From the NCBI RefSeq assembly GCF_002844195.1, contig NZ_PEND01000002.1:62001-126000 (forward strand): a DNA stretch of 64,000 nt, given 5' to 3'. The translations under genes and the position numbers were made by a program. The DNA is from Halegenticoccus soli (lineage in GTDB: Archaea; Halobacteriota; Halobacteria; Halobacteriales; Haloferacaceae). Numbering within the stretch: position 1 is the stretch's first letter; every line of letters begins with the position of its first letter. The notes beneath the pieces were generated by a model that made no database searches, was not told the origin of the DNA, and saw nothing but the letters and a program-made list of their open reading frames with translations. This document shows, piece after piece, positions 25,081-33,511 of this stretch.

Positions 25081-25305
25081 TCAGGAGATCCAGAGGAGGT
25101 CGACCGCGAGCTTCGCCGTGCAGCCCGTGTCGCCCCCGTACCCCGCACAGCGCCCGGTTTCGACGATGCGGACGAACCGCGTCGGCGTCCCGCACTCGGG
25201 ACACTCGATGTAGTAGCCGTCGTCCTCCTCGCGCAGTTCGTCCGGGGTGATGCTCATGTGCGCCGCCTCCTCGATGTCGATGTCGACCGTGGTGTCGCCG
25301 GTCAT
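25081..25305 (-). CDS. Small zinc-ribbon-like protein
   Basis: The 74-residue acidic protein has Cys residues in ECPECGTPT and GRCAGYGGDTGC, spaced as a zinc ribbon, followed by a hydrophobic end (KLAVDLLWIS). The start at 25305 gives an N-terminus MTGDTTVDIDIEEA. The upstream in-frame region is Arg-rich frame shadow. Function unknown; such proteins are recurrent in haloarchaea. Confidence 0.7.
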   Translation of the reverse strand: MTGDTTVDIDIEEAAHMSITPDELREEDDGYYIECPECGTPTRFVRIVETGRCAGYGGDTGCTAKLAVDLLWIS

Positions 25306-25367
25306 AGCCGAACGTACGTCGGGCTCACGTAAATCCGCGGCGGCGAACGGCGTGCGGTCCGCCGCGC

Positions 25368-25475
25368 TCAGCGTTCGAACGCCGCGCCGTAGTGGTACGG
25401 CGGCAGGTCGACCGCCTCGACGTGGTCGAACCCGGCTTCGCCTCCCCGCCTGGTGTCTGGAATCGGGTATTTCAT
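25368..25475 (-). pseudogene. 35-codon ORF, probable deletion remnant of a larger gene
   Basis: A minus-strand ORF with ATG at 25475 reads MKYPIPDTRRGGE and then AGFDHVEAVDLPPYHYGAAF. The second half resembles the last strand-helix unit of a class I methyltransferase, but nothing of the cofactor domain is present. A TTTAAA box lies 29 bp upstream, so the promoter seems intact. I read it as an in-frame internal deletion that left both ends, though a genuine small protein is possible. Confidence 0.4.
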
Positions 25476-25503
25476 CTAAAAATAGTAATCTATCTGCCAA
25501 AAG

Positions 25504-25509
25504 TTTAAA
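25504..25509. promoter_or_regulatory. Symmetric TATA box serving two divergent starts
   Basis: TTTAAA within an AT-rich island (25476-25535) lies 27 bp before the ATG at 25536 on the plus strand and 29 bp before the ATG at 25475 on the minus strand. The box is palindromic, so it could direct transcription both ways. The island is conspicuously AT-rich in this GC-rich window. Confidence 0.5.
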
Positions 25510-25535
25510 ATTACAATATTAATTCCGATATTACG

Positions 25536-26357
25536 ATGTCAGAAGACAGTCCCTCCAGGAGAACGTTTCTGCGCGCCGCCGCGGGCGGTCTGACCCTCGC
25601 CGCCCTCGGCAGTGCGCCCGCTTCGGCCCGCGAGCCCTCCGAATCCTCGGCGTCCGACCCCAAGCGCGGTCGGCACACGATCCTCGAAGGGACCGAGTAC
25701 GAAACCGACGTTTACCACGTCGATTCAGTCGAACCGGGTCCGACGGCGCTCGTCGTCGGCGGTATCCACGGGGACGAGGCGGCCGGCTACGCCGCGGCGC
25801 GCGCCCTCGCCGCGCACCTGACCGTCGACGCGGGGCGGGCGGTCGTGATCCCCGAGGCGAACGCTCCGGCGGTCGAGGCCGGGTCGCGGGCCGAGCCGAA
25901 CGGCGACCTGAACCGGCAGTTCCCGGCCGGCGAGACGCCGACGACGGAACCGGCCCGAACGCTCTGGAACGAGACGCGCATGATCGAGCCCGACGTCGTG
26001 ATCGACCTCCACGAGACGCCCGGACTCTACGGCCGCGAGCCGTCCGGCGGCGGGCAGGCCGTCTTCTACACCGGCGCGGACGACGAACTGGCCGAACGGG
26101 AGATCGCCGAGCGCGCCGTCGAACCGGTGAACGAGTTCTTCGTCCCCCGGCCGGTCGAGCAGCACGAGTTCTACACCGACGTCACCTCGGAACTCGTTTC
26201 CGACCCGAGCAGCCTGTTCGTCACGAAGGCGGCCGAGGAGTTGGAAGCGCCGAGCTTCCTCGTCGAGACCTACGAGGACCTCCCGCTCCCGGTTCGCGTG
26301 AACATGCACTGGCTCCTCGTCGAGGAGCTCCTCGCGGTCGCGGGACTCGTCGAATAG
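25536..26357 (+). CDS. Tat-exported M14-like metallohydrolase (AspA/AstE family)
   Basis: This 273-residue protein starts with a Tat signal (SRRTFLRAAAGG, cleavage likely after ASA near residue 31). The mature part has zinc-ligand motifs GGIHGDEAAG (His and Glu) and VIDLHE (His), with an Arg in DLNRQFP, as in succinylglutamate desuccinylase/aspartoacylase-type M14 enzymes. It likely hydrolyses an amide or peptide outside the cell. It is transcribed from the AT-rich divergent region and is monocistronic. Confidence 0.88.
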   Translation: MSEDSPSRRTFLRAAAGGLTLAALGSAPASAREPSESSASDPKRGRHTILEGTEYETDVYHVDSVEPGPTALVVGGIHGDEAAGYAAARALAAHLTVDAGRAVVIPEANAPAVEAGSRAEPNGDLNRQFPAGETPTTEPARTLWNETRMIEPDVVIDLHETPGLYGREPSGGGQAVFYTGADDELAEREIAERAVEPVNEFFVPRPVEQHEFYTDVTSELVSDPSSLFVTKAAEELEAPSFLVETYEDLPLPVRVNMHWLLVEELLAVAGLVE

Positions 26358-26460
26358 CTCCTCGACACGCGAGCTCTCCGGCGTCCGCCTCGCTCGCGCC
26401 GACCGTCCGGCGCGACGGACGAATAAAGGCTTTACCGGCTCGGAACCGTAGCCCGGGGTA

Positions 26461-27846
26461 ATGGTACTCAACGATCTCGGGACGTCCCTCCGCGGCACGA
26501 TGGACAAGCTGCGGGGGAAGACCCGCCTCGACGAGGAGGACGTCGAGGAAATCGTCAAGGAGATCCAGCGGTCGCTCCTCCAGGCCGACGTCGACGTCGG
26601 CCTCGTGATGGACCTCTCGAACTCCATCAAGACCCGCGCGCTGGAGGAGGATCCGCCGGCGGGAACGAGCGCCCGCGACCACGTCCTCAAGATCGTCTAC
26701 GAGGAGATGGTCGCCGTCGTCGGCGACTCGACCGAGATCCCGCTCGAACCGCAGACGATCCTGCTCGCCGGCCTGCAGGGCTCGGGGAAGACCACCTCCG
26801 CGGCCAAGATGGCGTGGTGGTTCTCGAAGAAGGGGCTCCGCCCGGCGGTCATCCAGACCGACACGTTCCGCCCCGGCGCGTACGACCAGGCCAAGCAGAT
26901 GTGCGAGCGCGCCGAGGTGGAGTTCTACGGCGACCCCGACGAGGAGGATCCGGTGACGATCGCCCGCGACGGACTGGAAGCGACAGAGAGCGCCGACGTC
27001 CACATCGTTGACACCGCGGGCCGCCACGCGCTCGAAGCGGACCTCATCGCGGAGATCGAGGAGATCGAGAACGTCGTCGACCCGGACCTGAGCCTGCTCG
27101 TCCTCGACGCGGCGATCGGTCACGGGGCGAAAGAGCAGTCGCGCGAGTTCGACGAGGCGATCGGCATCGGCGGCGTCGTCATCACGAAGCTCGACGGGAC
27201 CGCGAAGGGCGGCGGCGCGCTGACGGCCGTCAACGAGACGGACTCGTCCATCGCCTTCCTCGGCACCGGCGAGACGGTGCAGGACATAGAGCGCTTCGAG
27301 CCGAACGGGTTCATCTCGCGCCTGCTCGGGATGGGTGACCTCAAGCAGTTGTCCGAGCGCGTCGAGCGCGCGATGGCCGAGACCCAGGAGGCCGACGACG
27401 ACTGGGACCCCGAGGACATCATGCGGGGGAAGTTCACCCTGAAGGACATGCAAAAGCAGATGGAGGCGATGAACCGGATGGGTCCGCTCGACCAGGTCCT
27501 CGACATGATCCCCGGACTCGGCGGCGGGCTGATGGATCAGCTGCCCGACGACGCGATGGACGTCACCCAGGACCGGATGCGCTCCTTCGAGGTGATCATG
27601 GACTCGATGACGGACGCGGAGCTCGAAAACCCGCGCTCCGTCGGCGCGAGCAGGATCCGGCGCATCGCCCGCGGCAGCGGCAAGGACGAGGAGACGGTCC
27701 GCGAGCTGCTCGAGCAGCACAAGATGATGGACCAGACGCTCAAGCAGTTCCAGGGCATGGGCGACGGCGACATGAAGCGGATGATGAAGAAGCTCGAAAA
27801 GCAGGGCGGCGGCGGCATGGGCGGCATGGGACCGTTCGGCGACTGA
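26461..27846 (+). CDS. srp54: Signal recognition particle protein SRP54
   Basis: The 461-residue protein has an N domain, G1 [20 protein letters not shown] and [13 protein letters not shown]-terminal Met-rich M domain follows ([16 protein letters not shown] and the [11 protein letters not shown] RNA-binding segment) and the tail ends Gly/Met-rich. It binds signal sequences and 7S RNA and pairs with FtsY. A TATA-like ATAAAGGCTTTA (26424-26435) precedes the ATG by about 27 bp. Confidence 0.97.
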   Translation: MVLNDLGTSLRGTMDKLRGKTRLDEEDVEEIVKEIQRSLLQADVDVGLVMDLSNSIKTRALEEDPPAGTSARDHVLKIVYEEMVAVVGDSTEIPLEPQTILLAGLQGSGKTTSAAKMAWWFSKKGLRPAVIQTDTFRPGAYDQAKQMCERAEVEFYGDPDEEDPVTIARDGLEATESADVHIVDTAGRHALEADLIAEIEEIENVVDPDLSLLVLDAAIGHGAKEQSREFDEAIGIGGVVITKLDGTAKGGGALTAVNETDSSIAFLGTGETVQDIERFEPNGFISRLLGMGDLKQLSERVERAMAETQEADDDWDPEDIMRGKFTLKDMQKQMEAMNRMGPLDQVLDMIPGLGGGLMDQLPDDAMDVTQDRMRSFEVIMDSMTDAELENPRSVGASRIRRIARGSGKDEETVRELLEQHKMMDQTLKQFQGMGDGDMKRMMKKLEKQGGGGMGGMGPFGD

Positions 27847-27954
27847 TCCGTCGGCCGTAAAGGCCGACGGAACGCCGTCCTCCGTCAGAGCACCGTCCGT
27901 TGCCGACCGCCGCTTTCCGTCCCCTTTTTGTCGACCGCCGCCTCCGCCCGGACG

Positions 27955-29163
27955 ATGGCACTTCGCCTCCGAGGTCTCGCCCGATTCGACGCCCTCGCGC
28001 TGACGGCGCTGCTCTGGTTTCTGGCGAAGTTCCTCCGGTACGCGTTTCCTCCGCTCTTCGGCACCCTCCGGGAGACGTTCGGGGTTTCGAACGCGGCGCT
28101 CGGGGCGACCTTCAGCGCGCTGATGGTCGCGTACACCGCGATGCAGTTTCCGGCCGGGGCGCTCGCCGACCGACTGGGGTCGGTGCGAGTCATCGCCGCC
28201 GGCGCGCTCGTCGCCTCCGCCGCGGCGATCGCGCTGGTCGCCCCGCCGTCGTTTCTCGTGCTCGTCGGGGGCGCGGTCCTGGTCGGCCTCGGTACCGGGG
28301 TGCACAAGACCGTCGCCGTCCGACTCCTCTCGACGATCTATCCCGAGCGGACCGGCCGCGCGCTGGGCGCGCTCGACACCGTCGGGGCGTTCGGCGGGGC
28401 GGCGGCCCCCGCCGCGGTCGTCGCCGTCGCCGGCGCTCCCGGGTGGGGCGCGCTCTTTCTCGCGAGCGGCGTCGCCGGCGCCTGTCTGACCGTCCTGTTC
28501 GCCCGACGCGTCCCGCGACGGCTCCCGTCCGGCGGCGACGCGAGCCCCGACGACGGCGATCGATCCTGGCGCAGGTACACGGCGCGGTTCGCCGACCGGC
28601 GGTTCGCCGCGTTCGTCGCCGCGACCGTGCTGTTCTCCGCCGCCTACAACGGGGCGGTGGCGTTCCTCCCGCTGTATCTGACCGACGAGGCCGGGCTGTC
28701 GCCGGCGCTCGCGAGCCTGTTTTACAGCGCGCTGTTCCTCGTCAGCGTCGTGCAGATGGGGACCGGCGAGCTGAGCGACCGGGTCGGCCGGCTGTCGGTG
28801 ATCGCCGCACTGCTCGCGGTGGCGGCCGCCGGCCTCGCGGTCCTGCTCGTCGGTTCGACCCCGCTCGCGCTCGCCGCGGGCGTCCTCCTGTTCGGCGTCG
28901 GCGGGCACGGCTACCGGCCGGTTCGGGGCGCGTACCTCGTCGCCATCATCCCCCAGTCTCTGACCGGCGGCACCCTCGGCATCGTCCGCACCGCCAGCAT
29001 GGCCGCCGGCGCGGCGTCGCCCGCGCTCGTCGGCGCCCTCTCCGACGGGGCCGGCTTCGACGTCGCGTTCGGCGGCCTTTTCGTCTCGGCGTGCCTCTCG
29101 ACCGCGTTGGTCGCCGCGCTTCTCGCGACGCGCGATCGTCGGTCCGGCGTCGGCACGGCGTAG
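27955..29163 (+). CDS. MFS transporter
   Basis: The 402-residue membrane protein has about twelve hydrophobic segments in two six-helix halves. The MFS motif A-like loop GALADRLGSVRV (between TM2 and TM3) recurs in the second half as GELSDRVGRLSV. The central loop around residues 185-210 is acidic. The substrate is unknown. The ATG at 27955 is chosen because the nine upstream codons (from a TTG) do not look coding. Confidence 0.9.
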   Translation: MALRLRGLARFDALALTALLWFLAKFLRYAFPPLFGTLRETFGVSNAALGATFSALMVAYTAMQFPAGALADRLGSVRVIAAGALVASAAAIALVAPPSFLVLVGGAVLVGLGTGVHKTVAVRLLSTIYPERTGRALGALDTVGAFGGAAAPAAVVAVAGAPGWGALFLASGVAGACLTVLFARRVPRRLPSGGDASPDDGDRSWRRYTARFADRRFAAFVAATVLFSAAYNGAVAFLPLYLTDEAGLSPALASLFYSALFLVSVVQMGTGELSDRVGRLSVIAALLAVAAAGLAVLLVGSTPLALAAGVLLFGVGGHGYRPVRGAYLVAIIPQSLTGGTLGIVRTASMAAGAASPALVGALSDGAGFDVAFGGLFVSACLSTALVAALLATRDRRSGVGTA

Positions 29164-29254
29164 CCGACTGCGGACCGGCTCCGCTCCGGTCGCCGCGCTC
29201 CGCGGTACGTTCGTACACACCTGACTTTTAACCGTCGCGTCCGTCCGTCCCCAC

Positions 29255-29839
29255 ATGACGATCCGCGAGGTCTCTGTCAGTGCGTACCGGGAGGCGCTCC
29301 CGGTGCTGACGCTCAGCGCCGTCGGCGGGCTGTTCGCCGGCGTGGTGCTGGGAGGGATGGAAGAGGAGCTCCGCGTCATCCCCGGTCTGCTCGTGCTCGT
29401 CCCCGCGCTCCTCGCGACTCGCGGGAACGTCTACGGATCGCTCGGCGCGCGGCTCGGCTCCGGGCTCCACCAGGGGCTCGTCGAACCGCGCTTCTCCGTC
29501 GGCGACCGCCGCGTCAACGCCGCCGTCGCCGCGGCGCTGGCGAACGGCATCCTGATCAGCGTGCTCGCGGCGGTCATGGCCTACGCGCTCCTCTCGGTGC
29601 TGGCGCGGTCGGTTGCGCCGCTGTCGACGCTCGTCGCCATCGCGCTCATCGCGGGCGTGCTGTCGGGGCTCCTCCTCACCGCGGCGGTGGTCGGCGTGGT
29701 GTTCGTCGGCTACCGGCGCGGGGTGAACCCGGACACGCTGGCCGGCCCCGTCGTCACGACGACCGGCGACGTCGTCGGCATCGCCACGATGCTTTTCGCC
29801 GCGCGGCTCGTCCTCTCGCTCGGGGTCGGTGGTGCCTAG
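29255..29839 (+). CDS. MgtE-type divalent cation transporter half, unit 1
   Basis: A 194-residue protein with five predicted TM helices matching only the membrane domain of MgtE/SLC41 transporters. It has the PGLLVLVPALLATRGNVYGSLGARL segment (split here by the pore helix) and a TTTGDVVGI motif near the end that carries a Mg-coordinating Asp. It lacks the cytosolic N and CBS domains. The second half-gene follows after 2 bp, so the two probably form one heteromeric transporter. Confidence 0.88.
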   Translation: MTIREVSVSAYREALPVLTLSAVGGLFAGVVLGGMEEELRVIPGLLVLVPALLATRGNVYGSLGARLGSGLHQGLVEPRFSVGDRRVNAAVAAALANGILISVLAAVMAYALLSVLARSVAPLSTLVAIALIAGVLSGLLLTAAVVGVVFVGYRRGVNPDTLAGPVVTTTGDVVGIATMLFAARLVLSLGVGGA

Positions 29840-29841
29840 CC

Positions 29842-30399
29842 GTGCCCTCGGCGTGGACCGTCCGGTCGATCACGCGGGCGATGCTCCCGGTGCTCGTCGT
29901 CCTCACGGCGATCGAGCTGGGCAGCGGACTCGTCCTCGACACGTTCGAGGGAACTCTGCTGCGGTACCCGAGCCTCCTGGTGCTCGTGCCGGTCACCATC
30001 GGGATGGCCGGGAATCTCGGGAGCATCCTCGCCGCGCGGCTCTCCACGGCGTTCCACCTCGGCCTGCTCACGTTCGATCCGACCGACGACCAGCTCGCGG
30101 GGAACGCGGTCGCGACCGTCGGCCTCGCGGTCACCGTCTTCCCGTTCGTCGGCGCGGGCGCGTGGCTCCTCCAGTGGCTCCTCTCGGAGCCGGCGCTGGC
30201 GTTCGGAACCGTCGTCCTCGTCGCCCTCACGAGCGGCGTCGCGCTCGCGGTGCTCGCCGTCCTCGTCACGCTCACGGCGACGTACGCCGCCTACCACTTC
30301 GAACTCGACCCCGACGACGTCGTCATCCCGGTCGTGACGAACGTCTGCGACGTGCTCGGCGTGCTCGTCCTGTTCGGGGCGGTGCGGCTGTTCGTTTGA
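29842..30399 (+). CDS. MgtE-type divalent cation transporter half, unit 2
   Basis: This 185-residue protein is homologous in layout to its upstream neighbour: PSLLVLVPVTIGMAGNLGSILAARL, a soluble acidic loop, and a VTNVCDVLGV motif that takes the place of TTTGDVVGI. It starts with GTG, two bases after the upstream stop. Bacterial MgtE is one chain dimerising; here the symmetric membrane halves are separate genes, a known arrangement in archaea. Magnesium or related cation transport is inferred. Confidence 0.88.
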   Translation: MPSAWTVRSITRAMLPVLVVLTAIELGSGLVLDTFEGTLLRYPSLLVLVPVTIGMAGNLGSILAARLSTAFHLGLLTFDPTDDQLAGNAVATVGLAVTVFPFVGAGAWLLQWLLSEPALAFGTVVLVALTSGVALAVLAVLVTLTATYAAYHFELDPDDVVIPVVTNVCDVLGVLVLFGAVRLFV

Positions 30400-30483
30400 G
30401 TCTCAGACGGGCGGCGCGCGCGACGCACGCTCGGACGCGGCCGGACCGACGGCGCTTAGTTCGCCCGCCTCCGAACGCCGAAC

Positions 30484-31476
30484 GTGCAGGGATTCGTCGC
30501 GCAGGCTCTCGAATCGCTCGGGTGGCTCGTCCCGCTCCTCTCGGAGGTGCTTCCGCGGGTCGTCCAGATCGGCCTCCTCGTCGCCGTCGGGGTGTTTCTG
30601 GCGAACGTCCTCGTCGCGTTCGGGGTCGTAGAGCGGATCGCCGGTCTCTCGCGGTACCTGACGGGGCCGGCGAACCTCCCCGACGAGATCGGAACGGCCA
30701 TCCTGACGACGGCCGCCTCCACCACCGCCGGCTACGGCATGCTCGCCGAGTTCCGCGAGTCCGGGACGCTCGACGACCGCGCGACGCTCGTCGCGGTGAC
30801 GATCAACACGTTCTTCGGGTTCGTCCAGCACGTCTTCACCTTCTACGCGCCGGTGCTGATTCCGATCCTGGGGCTCGAAGTCGGCCTCCTGTACGTCGGC
30901 GCGCGCGCCGGAATCGCGCTGGCGATTACCCTCGTCGGGGTCCTCGCGGGGGCGCTGCTGCTCTCGGAGCGGAACGTCGATCCGAGCGCGAGCCTCGACG
31001 TCGACGGGCCGGACGGCGACGCCGCCCCTCCGGGGGAGACCGTTCGGCGCGCCTGGGAGCGGACGGTGCCGACGCTGTCGCGCATCGTCCCGCGGCTCGC
31101 GGTCGTCTACGCGGTCGTGGCGGTACTCGTCGAACGGTACGACCTCGAGGCGCTGACGGCCGCGGCCGATCCCCTCGCGACGGTCGTCGGCCTCCCCGGC
31201 GCGTCGATCCCGGTCATCGCCGTCTTCGCGCTGGACACGACCGCCGGCGCGGTCGCGATCGCGCCGCTCGTCGGCGGGACGTTCACGCCCGAGCAGGCGG
31301 TGGCGACGATGCTCCTCGGCGGCATCATCTCCTTCGCCGTCTCGACGTTCAAGCGCTCGATCCCGTTCCAGTTCGGGATCTGGGGGCCGTCGTTCGGAAC
31401 GAAGGTCGTCGCGGTCAACACCGCGCTGAAGGTGGCGTTCATCGGCGTCGCGCTCGTCGTGCTCCTCGCGCCGTAG
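30484..31476 (+). CDS. Nucleoside-recognition (Gate) domain membrane protein
   Basis: The 330-residue protein has about eight TM helices with two Gate-like halves, one around TTAASTTAGYGMLAEF and one around FALDTTAGAVAIAPLVGG. The substrate may be a nucleoside or another small molecule; proteins of this kind also occur in spore-maturation and ferrous-iron systems. It starts with GTG at 30484. An acidic loop (residues ~160-185) connects the halves. No partner is adjacent. Confidence 0.8.
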   Translation: MQGFVAQALESLGWLVPLLSEVLPRVVQIGLLVAVGVFLANVLVAFGVVERIAGLSRYLTGPANLPDEIGTAILTTAASTTAGYGMLAEFRESGTLDDRATLVAVTINTFFGFVQHVFTFYAPVLIPILGLEVGLLYVGARAGIALAITLVGVLAGALLLSERNVDPSASLDVDGPDGDAAPPGETVRRAWERTVPTLSRIVPRLAVVYAVVAVLVERYDLEALTAAADPLATVVGLPGASIPVIAVFALDTTAGAVAIAPLVGGTFTPEQAVATMLLGGIISFAVSTFKRSIPFQFGIWGPSFGTKVVAVNTALKVAFIGVALVVLLAP

Positions 31477-31572
31477 CGGGGGAGCCGGGGAGACCAGAAA
31501 CTGGGAACGAGGACGGAAAGGAACGGCCGAGGAGAAGGCGGCGGCCGAGAAGTCGACCGAGGCGCTCTCGGC

Positions 31573-32001
31573 TCAGCGTTCACGCCGGTTCCGGTCGGGA
31601 TCGACGGGCATCCCGTCCTCGGTCGGCGGGGCGACGTGGTCGACGAACTCCTCGACGCTCGGCTCGCGGACGGTGACGTGGACCTCGATGTCGCCGAGTT
31701 CGTCGGGGCTGCCGACGGCGAAGTTGACGACGCCGCGGAACGCTGCCTGCTTTTTCAGCGCGAACGAGAAGCCCTCGTCGGTCGCGCGCTTTTTGAACTC
31801 GCGGCGGGCGGTGTCGAGGATCTCCTGCTCGTGGAGCCGGTCGGAGAACGGGTCGAGCGTGTGCGTCTCGGCGACGAGTCGGCCGGCCTCGCGCCGGACC
31901 TCGGCGTTCGGAAAGAGGTTCTCGACGGCGTCGGCGACGCGATCGGTCACCTCCGTCTCGCGGACCGGCGCGACGATGCGGACGTCGACGCTGTAGATCA
32001 T
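31573..32001 (-). CDS. UPF0201-type RNA-binding-domain protein
   Basis: The 142-residue protein has the UPF0201 pattern: VDVRIVAPVRETE, VADAVENLFPNAEV, DTARREFKKRA and LKKQAAFRGVVNFA. The family adopts a fold related to ribosomal L5 and is thought to bind RNA; its role is unknown. Its ATG overlaps the 3' end of the kinase-like gene by 4 bp. The UPF0200-UPF0201 pairing is conserved in haloarchaea and other archaea. Confidence 0.88.
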   Translation of the reverse strand: MIYSVDVRIVAPVRETEVTDRVADAVENLFPNAEVRREAGRLVAETHTLDPFSDRLHEQEILDTARREFKKRATDEGFSFALKKQAAFRGVVNFAVGSPDELGDIEVHVTVREPSVEEFVDHVAPPTEDGMPVDPDRNRRER

Positions 32002-32591
32002 CGCTCCACCCCGGCGCTCGTCGAGCGGCCGCCGTCGGCCGTCCCCGCCTCCGTCCGGATGATCTCGCGGACGCGCGACCGGAACGCCTCCAGCGTGTCG
32101 GTGTTTTCGATCACGACGTCGGCGCGGTCCATCGCGTCCCGCATGCCGAACCCGAGTTCGCGCTCGTCGCGCCTGCGGAGGGCCTCGCCGCCGTCCTCCG
32201 CCGGCTTGTCGCGGCCGCGCTCCGTGACGCGGTCGGCCCTGAGATCGAAGGGCGCTTCGATGCTCACGAGCAGGAAGTCGTCGCCGAACGCCTCCTCGAA
32301 GCGGTCGACTTCGACGCCCGAACGGATGCCGTCGACGAGGACGGTGTCGGACGAGTCGAGGGAATCCTCGACGAGGGGGAGCGACCGGGCGGCGATGGCG
32401 TCCGGGCCGTTCTCCTCGCGGAGCGCCCGCGCGACGCGACCGTGGTGCTCGGCGGGATCGAGCCCCCGGTCGCGGCACTCCCGGCGGATCACGTCGCCCA
32501 TCGTCACGACGGGGATCCCCTCCTCGCGGGCGACCCTGGCGGCCTCCCCCTTGCCGCTTCCCGGCAGCCCGACGGTTCCGATGACTCTCAT
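31998..32591 (-). CDS. UPF0200 dephospho-CoA-kinase-like P-loop protein
   Basis: A 197-residue P-loop protein with Walker A GLPGSGKGEA at residues 7-16, a short-kinase LVDGIRSGVEVD segment and a lid Arg-rich stretch (RADRVTERGRDK). The family resembles dephospho-CoA kinase and adenylate-type kinases but its substrate is unproven. I start at the ATG at 32591; two GTG codons upstream are possible. It is coupled to the UPF0201 gene by a 4-bp overlap. Confidence 0.88.
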   Translation of the reverse strand: MRVIGTVGLPGSGKGEAARVAREEGIPVVTMGDVIRRECRDRGLDPAEHHGRVARALREENGPDAIAARSLPLVEDSLDSSDTVLVDGIRSGVEVDRFEEAFGDDFLLVSIEAPFDLRADRVTERGRDKPAEDGGEALRRRDERELGFGMRDAMDRADVVIENTDTLEAFRSRVREIIRTEAGTADGGRSTSAGVER

Positions 32592-32671
32592 CACCACCCG
32601 CTACTGGTGTCGCGGACTTAGGTTTGCTGTTCGTCCGCGACGCTTTTGCTCGCACCCCTCCTCCGAGTGGT

Positions 32672-33049
32672 ATGAGCGAGCGGTCCCTGCTGGTTCGGGC
32701 ACTGTGGTTCGTCCTCGTCGGCTGGTGGGCAACCCCCGCCGTCGTCAACCTGGCGTGGTTCCTGATCACGACGGTCGTGCTCCTCCCGCTCGGCGTCGCG
32801 CTGATCAACCTCGTCCCCACCGTGCTCTCGCTGAGGGAGCCGCGGTCGCGTTCGGCTCCGGAGACGGCCCGGGGTCAGCACTCGTTGCTCGTCCGGGCGG
32901 CGTACTTCGCGCTCGTCGGCTGGTGGCTGAGCTGGCTGTGGGCGAACGTCGCGGCGTTCCTCGCGGTGACGATCGTCGGCCTGCCGGTCGCGTACTGGAT
33001 GTTCAACCGGCTCCCGTACGTGACCTCGCTGTACCGCTTCGACGGCTGA
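32672..33049 (+). CDS. YccF-family inner-membrane protein
   Basis: The 125-residue protein consists of two similar halves, each with LLVRALWFVLVGWW or LLVRAAYFALVGWWLSW followed by hydrophobic helices, then LPxG/GLPVAYW. This is the duplicated YccF (DUF307) domain. It is predicted to have four TM segments. The function of the family is unknown. It lies directly upstream of the tRNA-Arg promoter. Confidence 0.85.
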   Translation: MSERSLLVRALWFVLVGWWATPAVVNLAWFLITTVVLLPLGVALINLVPTVLSLREPRSRSAPETARGQHSLLVRAAYFALVGWWLSWLWANVAAFLAVTIVGLPVAYWMFNRLPYVTSLYRFDG

Positions 33050-33063
33050 TCCAACCCAAATCG

Positions 33064-33072
33064 CTTTTTATG
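33064..33072 (+). promoter_or_regulatory. TATA box of tRNA-Arg
   Basis: CTTTTTATG lies about 25-30 bp before the first base of the tRNA and is the strongest TATA-like sequence in the 100 bp before it. Its spacing fits transcription starting near or at the mature 5' end. Confidence 0.65.
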
Positions 33073-33095
33073 CCGGCTCGTCTTTGACCGAGTGA

Positions 33096-33170
33096 GGGCA
33101 CGTAGCTCAGTCTGGATAGAGCGTCGGACTTCTAATCCGACGGTCGTGGGTTCAAATCCCATCGTGCTCG
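33096..33170 (+). tRNA. tRNA-Arg (anticodon UCU)
   Basis: The 75-nt sequence folds as a cloverleaf. The acceptor GGGCACG pairs with CGTGCTC (one G-U), the D arm is GCTC/GAGC, the anticodon stem TCGGA/TCCGA encloses CTTCTAA with anticodon TCT, and the T arm GTGGG/CCCAT encloses TTCAAAT. The discriminator is G and no CCA is encoded. It reads AGA codons. The last 21 bases are duplicated at 33259-33279. Confidence 0.95.
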
Positions 33171-33279
33171 CTTCTCCGCGAACGACAGTGAGCGGGAAGC
33201 GACGGCCATGGGATTTGAAGTACGGACCGAGGGAGCGGAAGCGACCGAAGGTCAGGTAGTTCAAATCCCATCGTGCTCG
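33150..33279 (+). repeat. Duplicated tRNA-Arg 3' end, att-like pair
   Basis: The 21 bp at the tRNA 3' end (33150-33170) recur exactly at 33259-33279, 109 bp downstream. Such copies arise when an integrative element uses a tRNA gene as its attachment site. No integrase or cargo lies between the copies, so this looks like an excision scar or a collapsed element. Confidence 0.6.
33208..33271. repeat. Inverted repeat built on the tRNA 3'-end copy
   Basis: The arm starting ATGGGATTTGAAGTAC at 33208 is complementary to the arm ending at 33271 (GTAGTTCAAATCCCAT) over about 21 positions with few mismatches. This gives a hairpin with a ~21-nt loop. Twelve bases of the left arm also match the T arm of the real tRNA in inverted orientation. 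A palindromic duplication of the attachment site is one reading. Confidence 0.55.
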
Positions 33280-33285
33280 TCCACC

Positions 33286-33327
33286 TTTTTTGCCTCGGGT
33301 GCGCTTCGCGCACCGCTCGGCAAAAAA
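33286..33327. terminator. Hairpin flanked by T/A runs
   Basis: TTTTTTGCC (33286-33294) pairs perfectly with GGCAAAAAA (33319-33327), and an inner GTGCGC/GCGCAC stem closes on a TTC loop. T-runs at the ends in both directions suggest a bidirectional transcription terminator between the tRNA locus and the next gene. It could instead be the end of a small repeat element. Confidence 0.5.
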
Positions 33328-33511
33328 TCTGGACCAAAAAGCCGCTCACTCCCTCCGGTCGCTCGCGGTACAAATCATACGGAACGAGCGGAACGACCAC
33401 AGTACAAATTCCGTCCGCCTCGTTTCGGACGGAGCCTCCCCGCTCGGTTGACTGTCTCAAGTGTCAACTCGAAGAACGATTATCCGTGTCCGCGATGAAC
33501 ACGCTACTGCC
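33328..33511. other. Gene-free remainder after tRNA-Arg
   Basis: The 341 bp from the tRNA to the next ATG hold no gene. After the repeats and hairpin, this part has AT-richer blocks including GTACAAAT twice (near 33370 and 33402). A TATA-like GATTATCC about 30 bp before 33512 could serve the following gene. Confidence 0.4.

Noticed and set aside
26221-29379. A 1052-codon minus-strand ORF antisense to srp54 and the MFS gene
   Set aside because: Low-complexity Arg/Glu/Gly-rich sequence with no domain, and both genes on the other strand are unambiguous.
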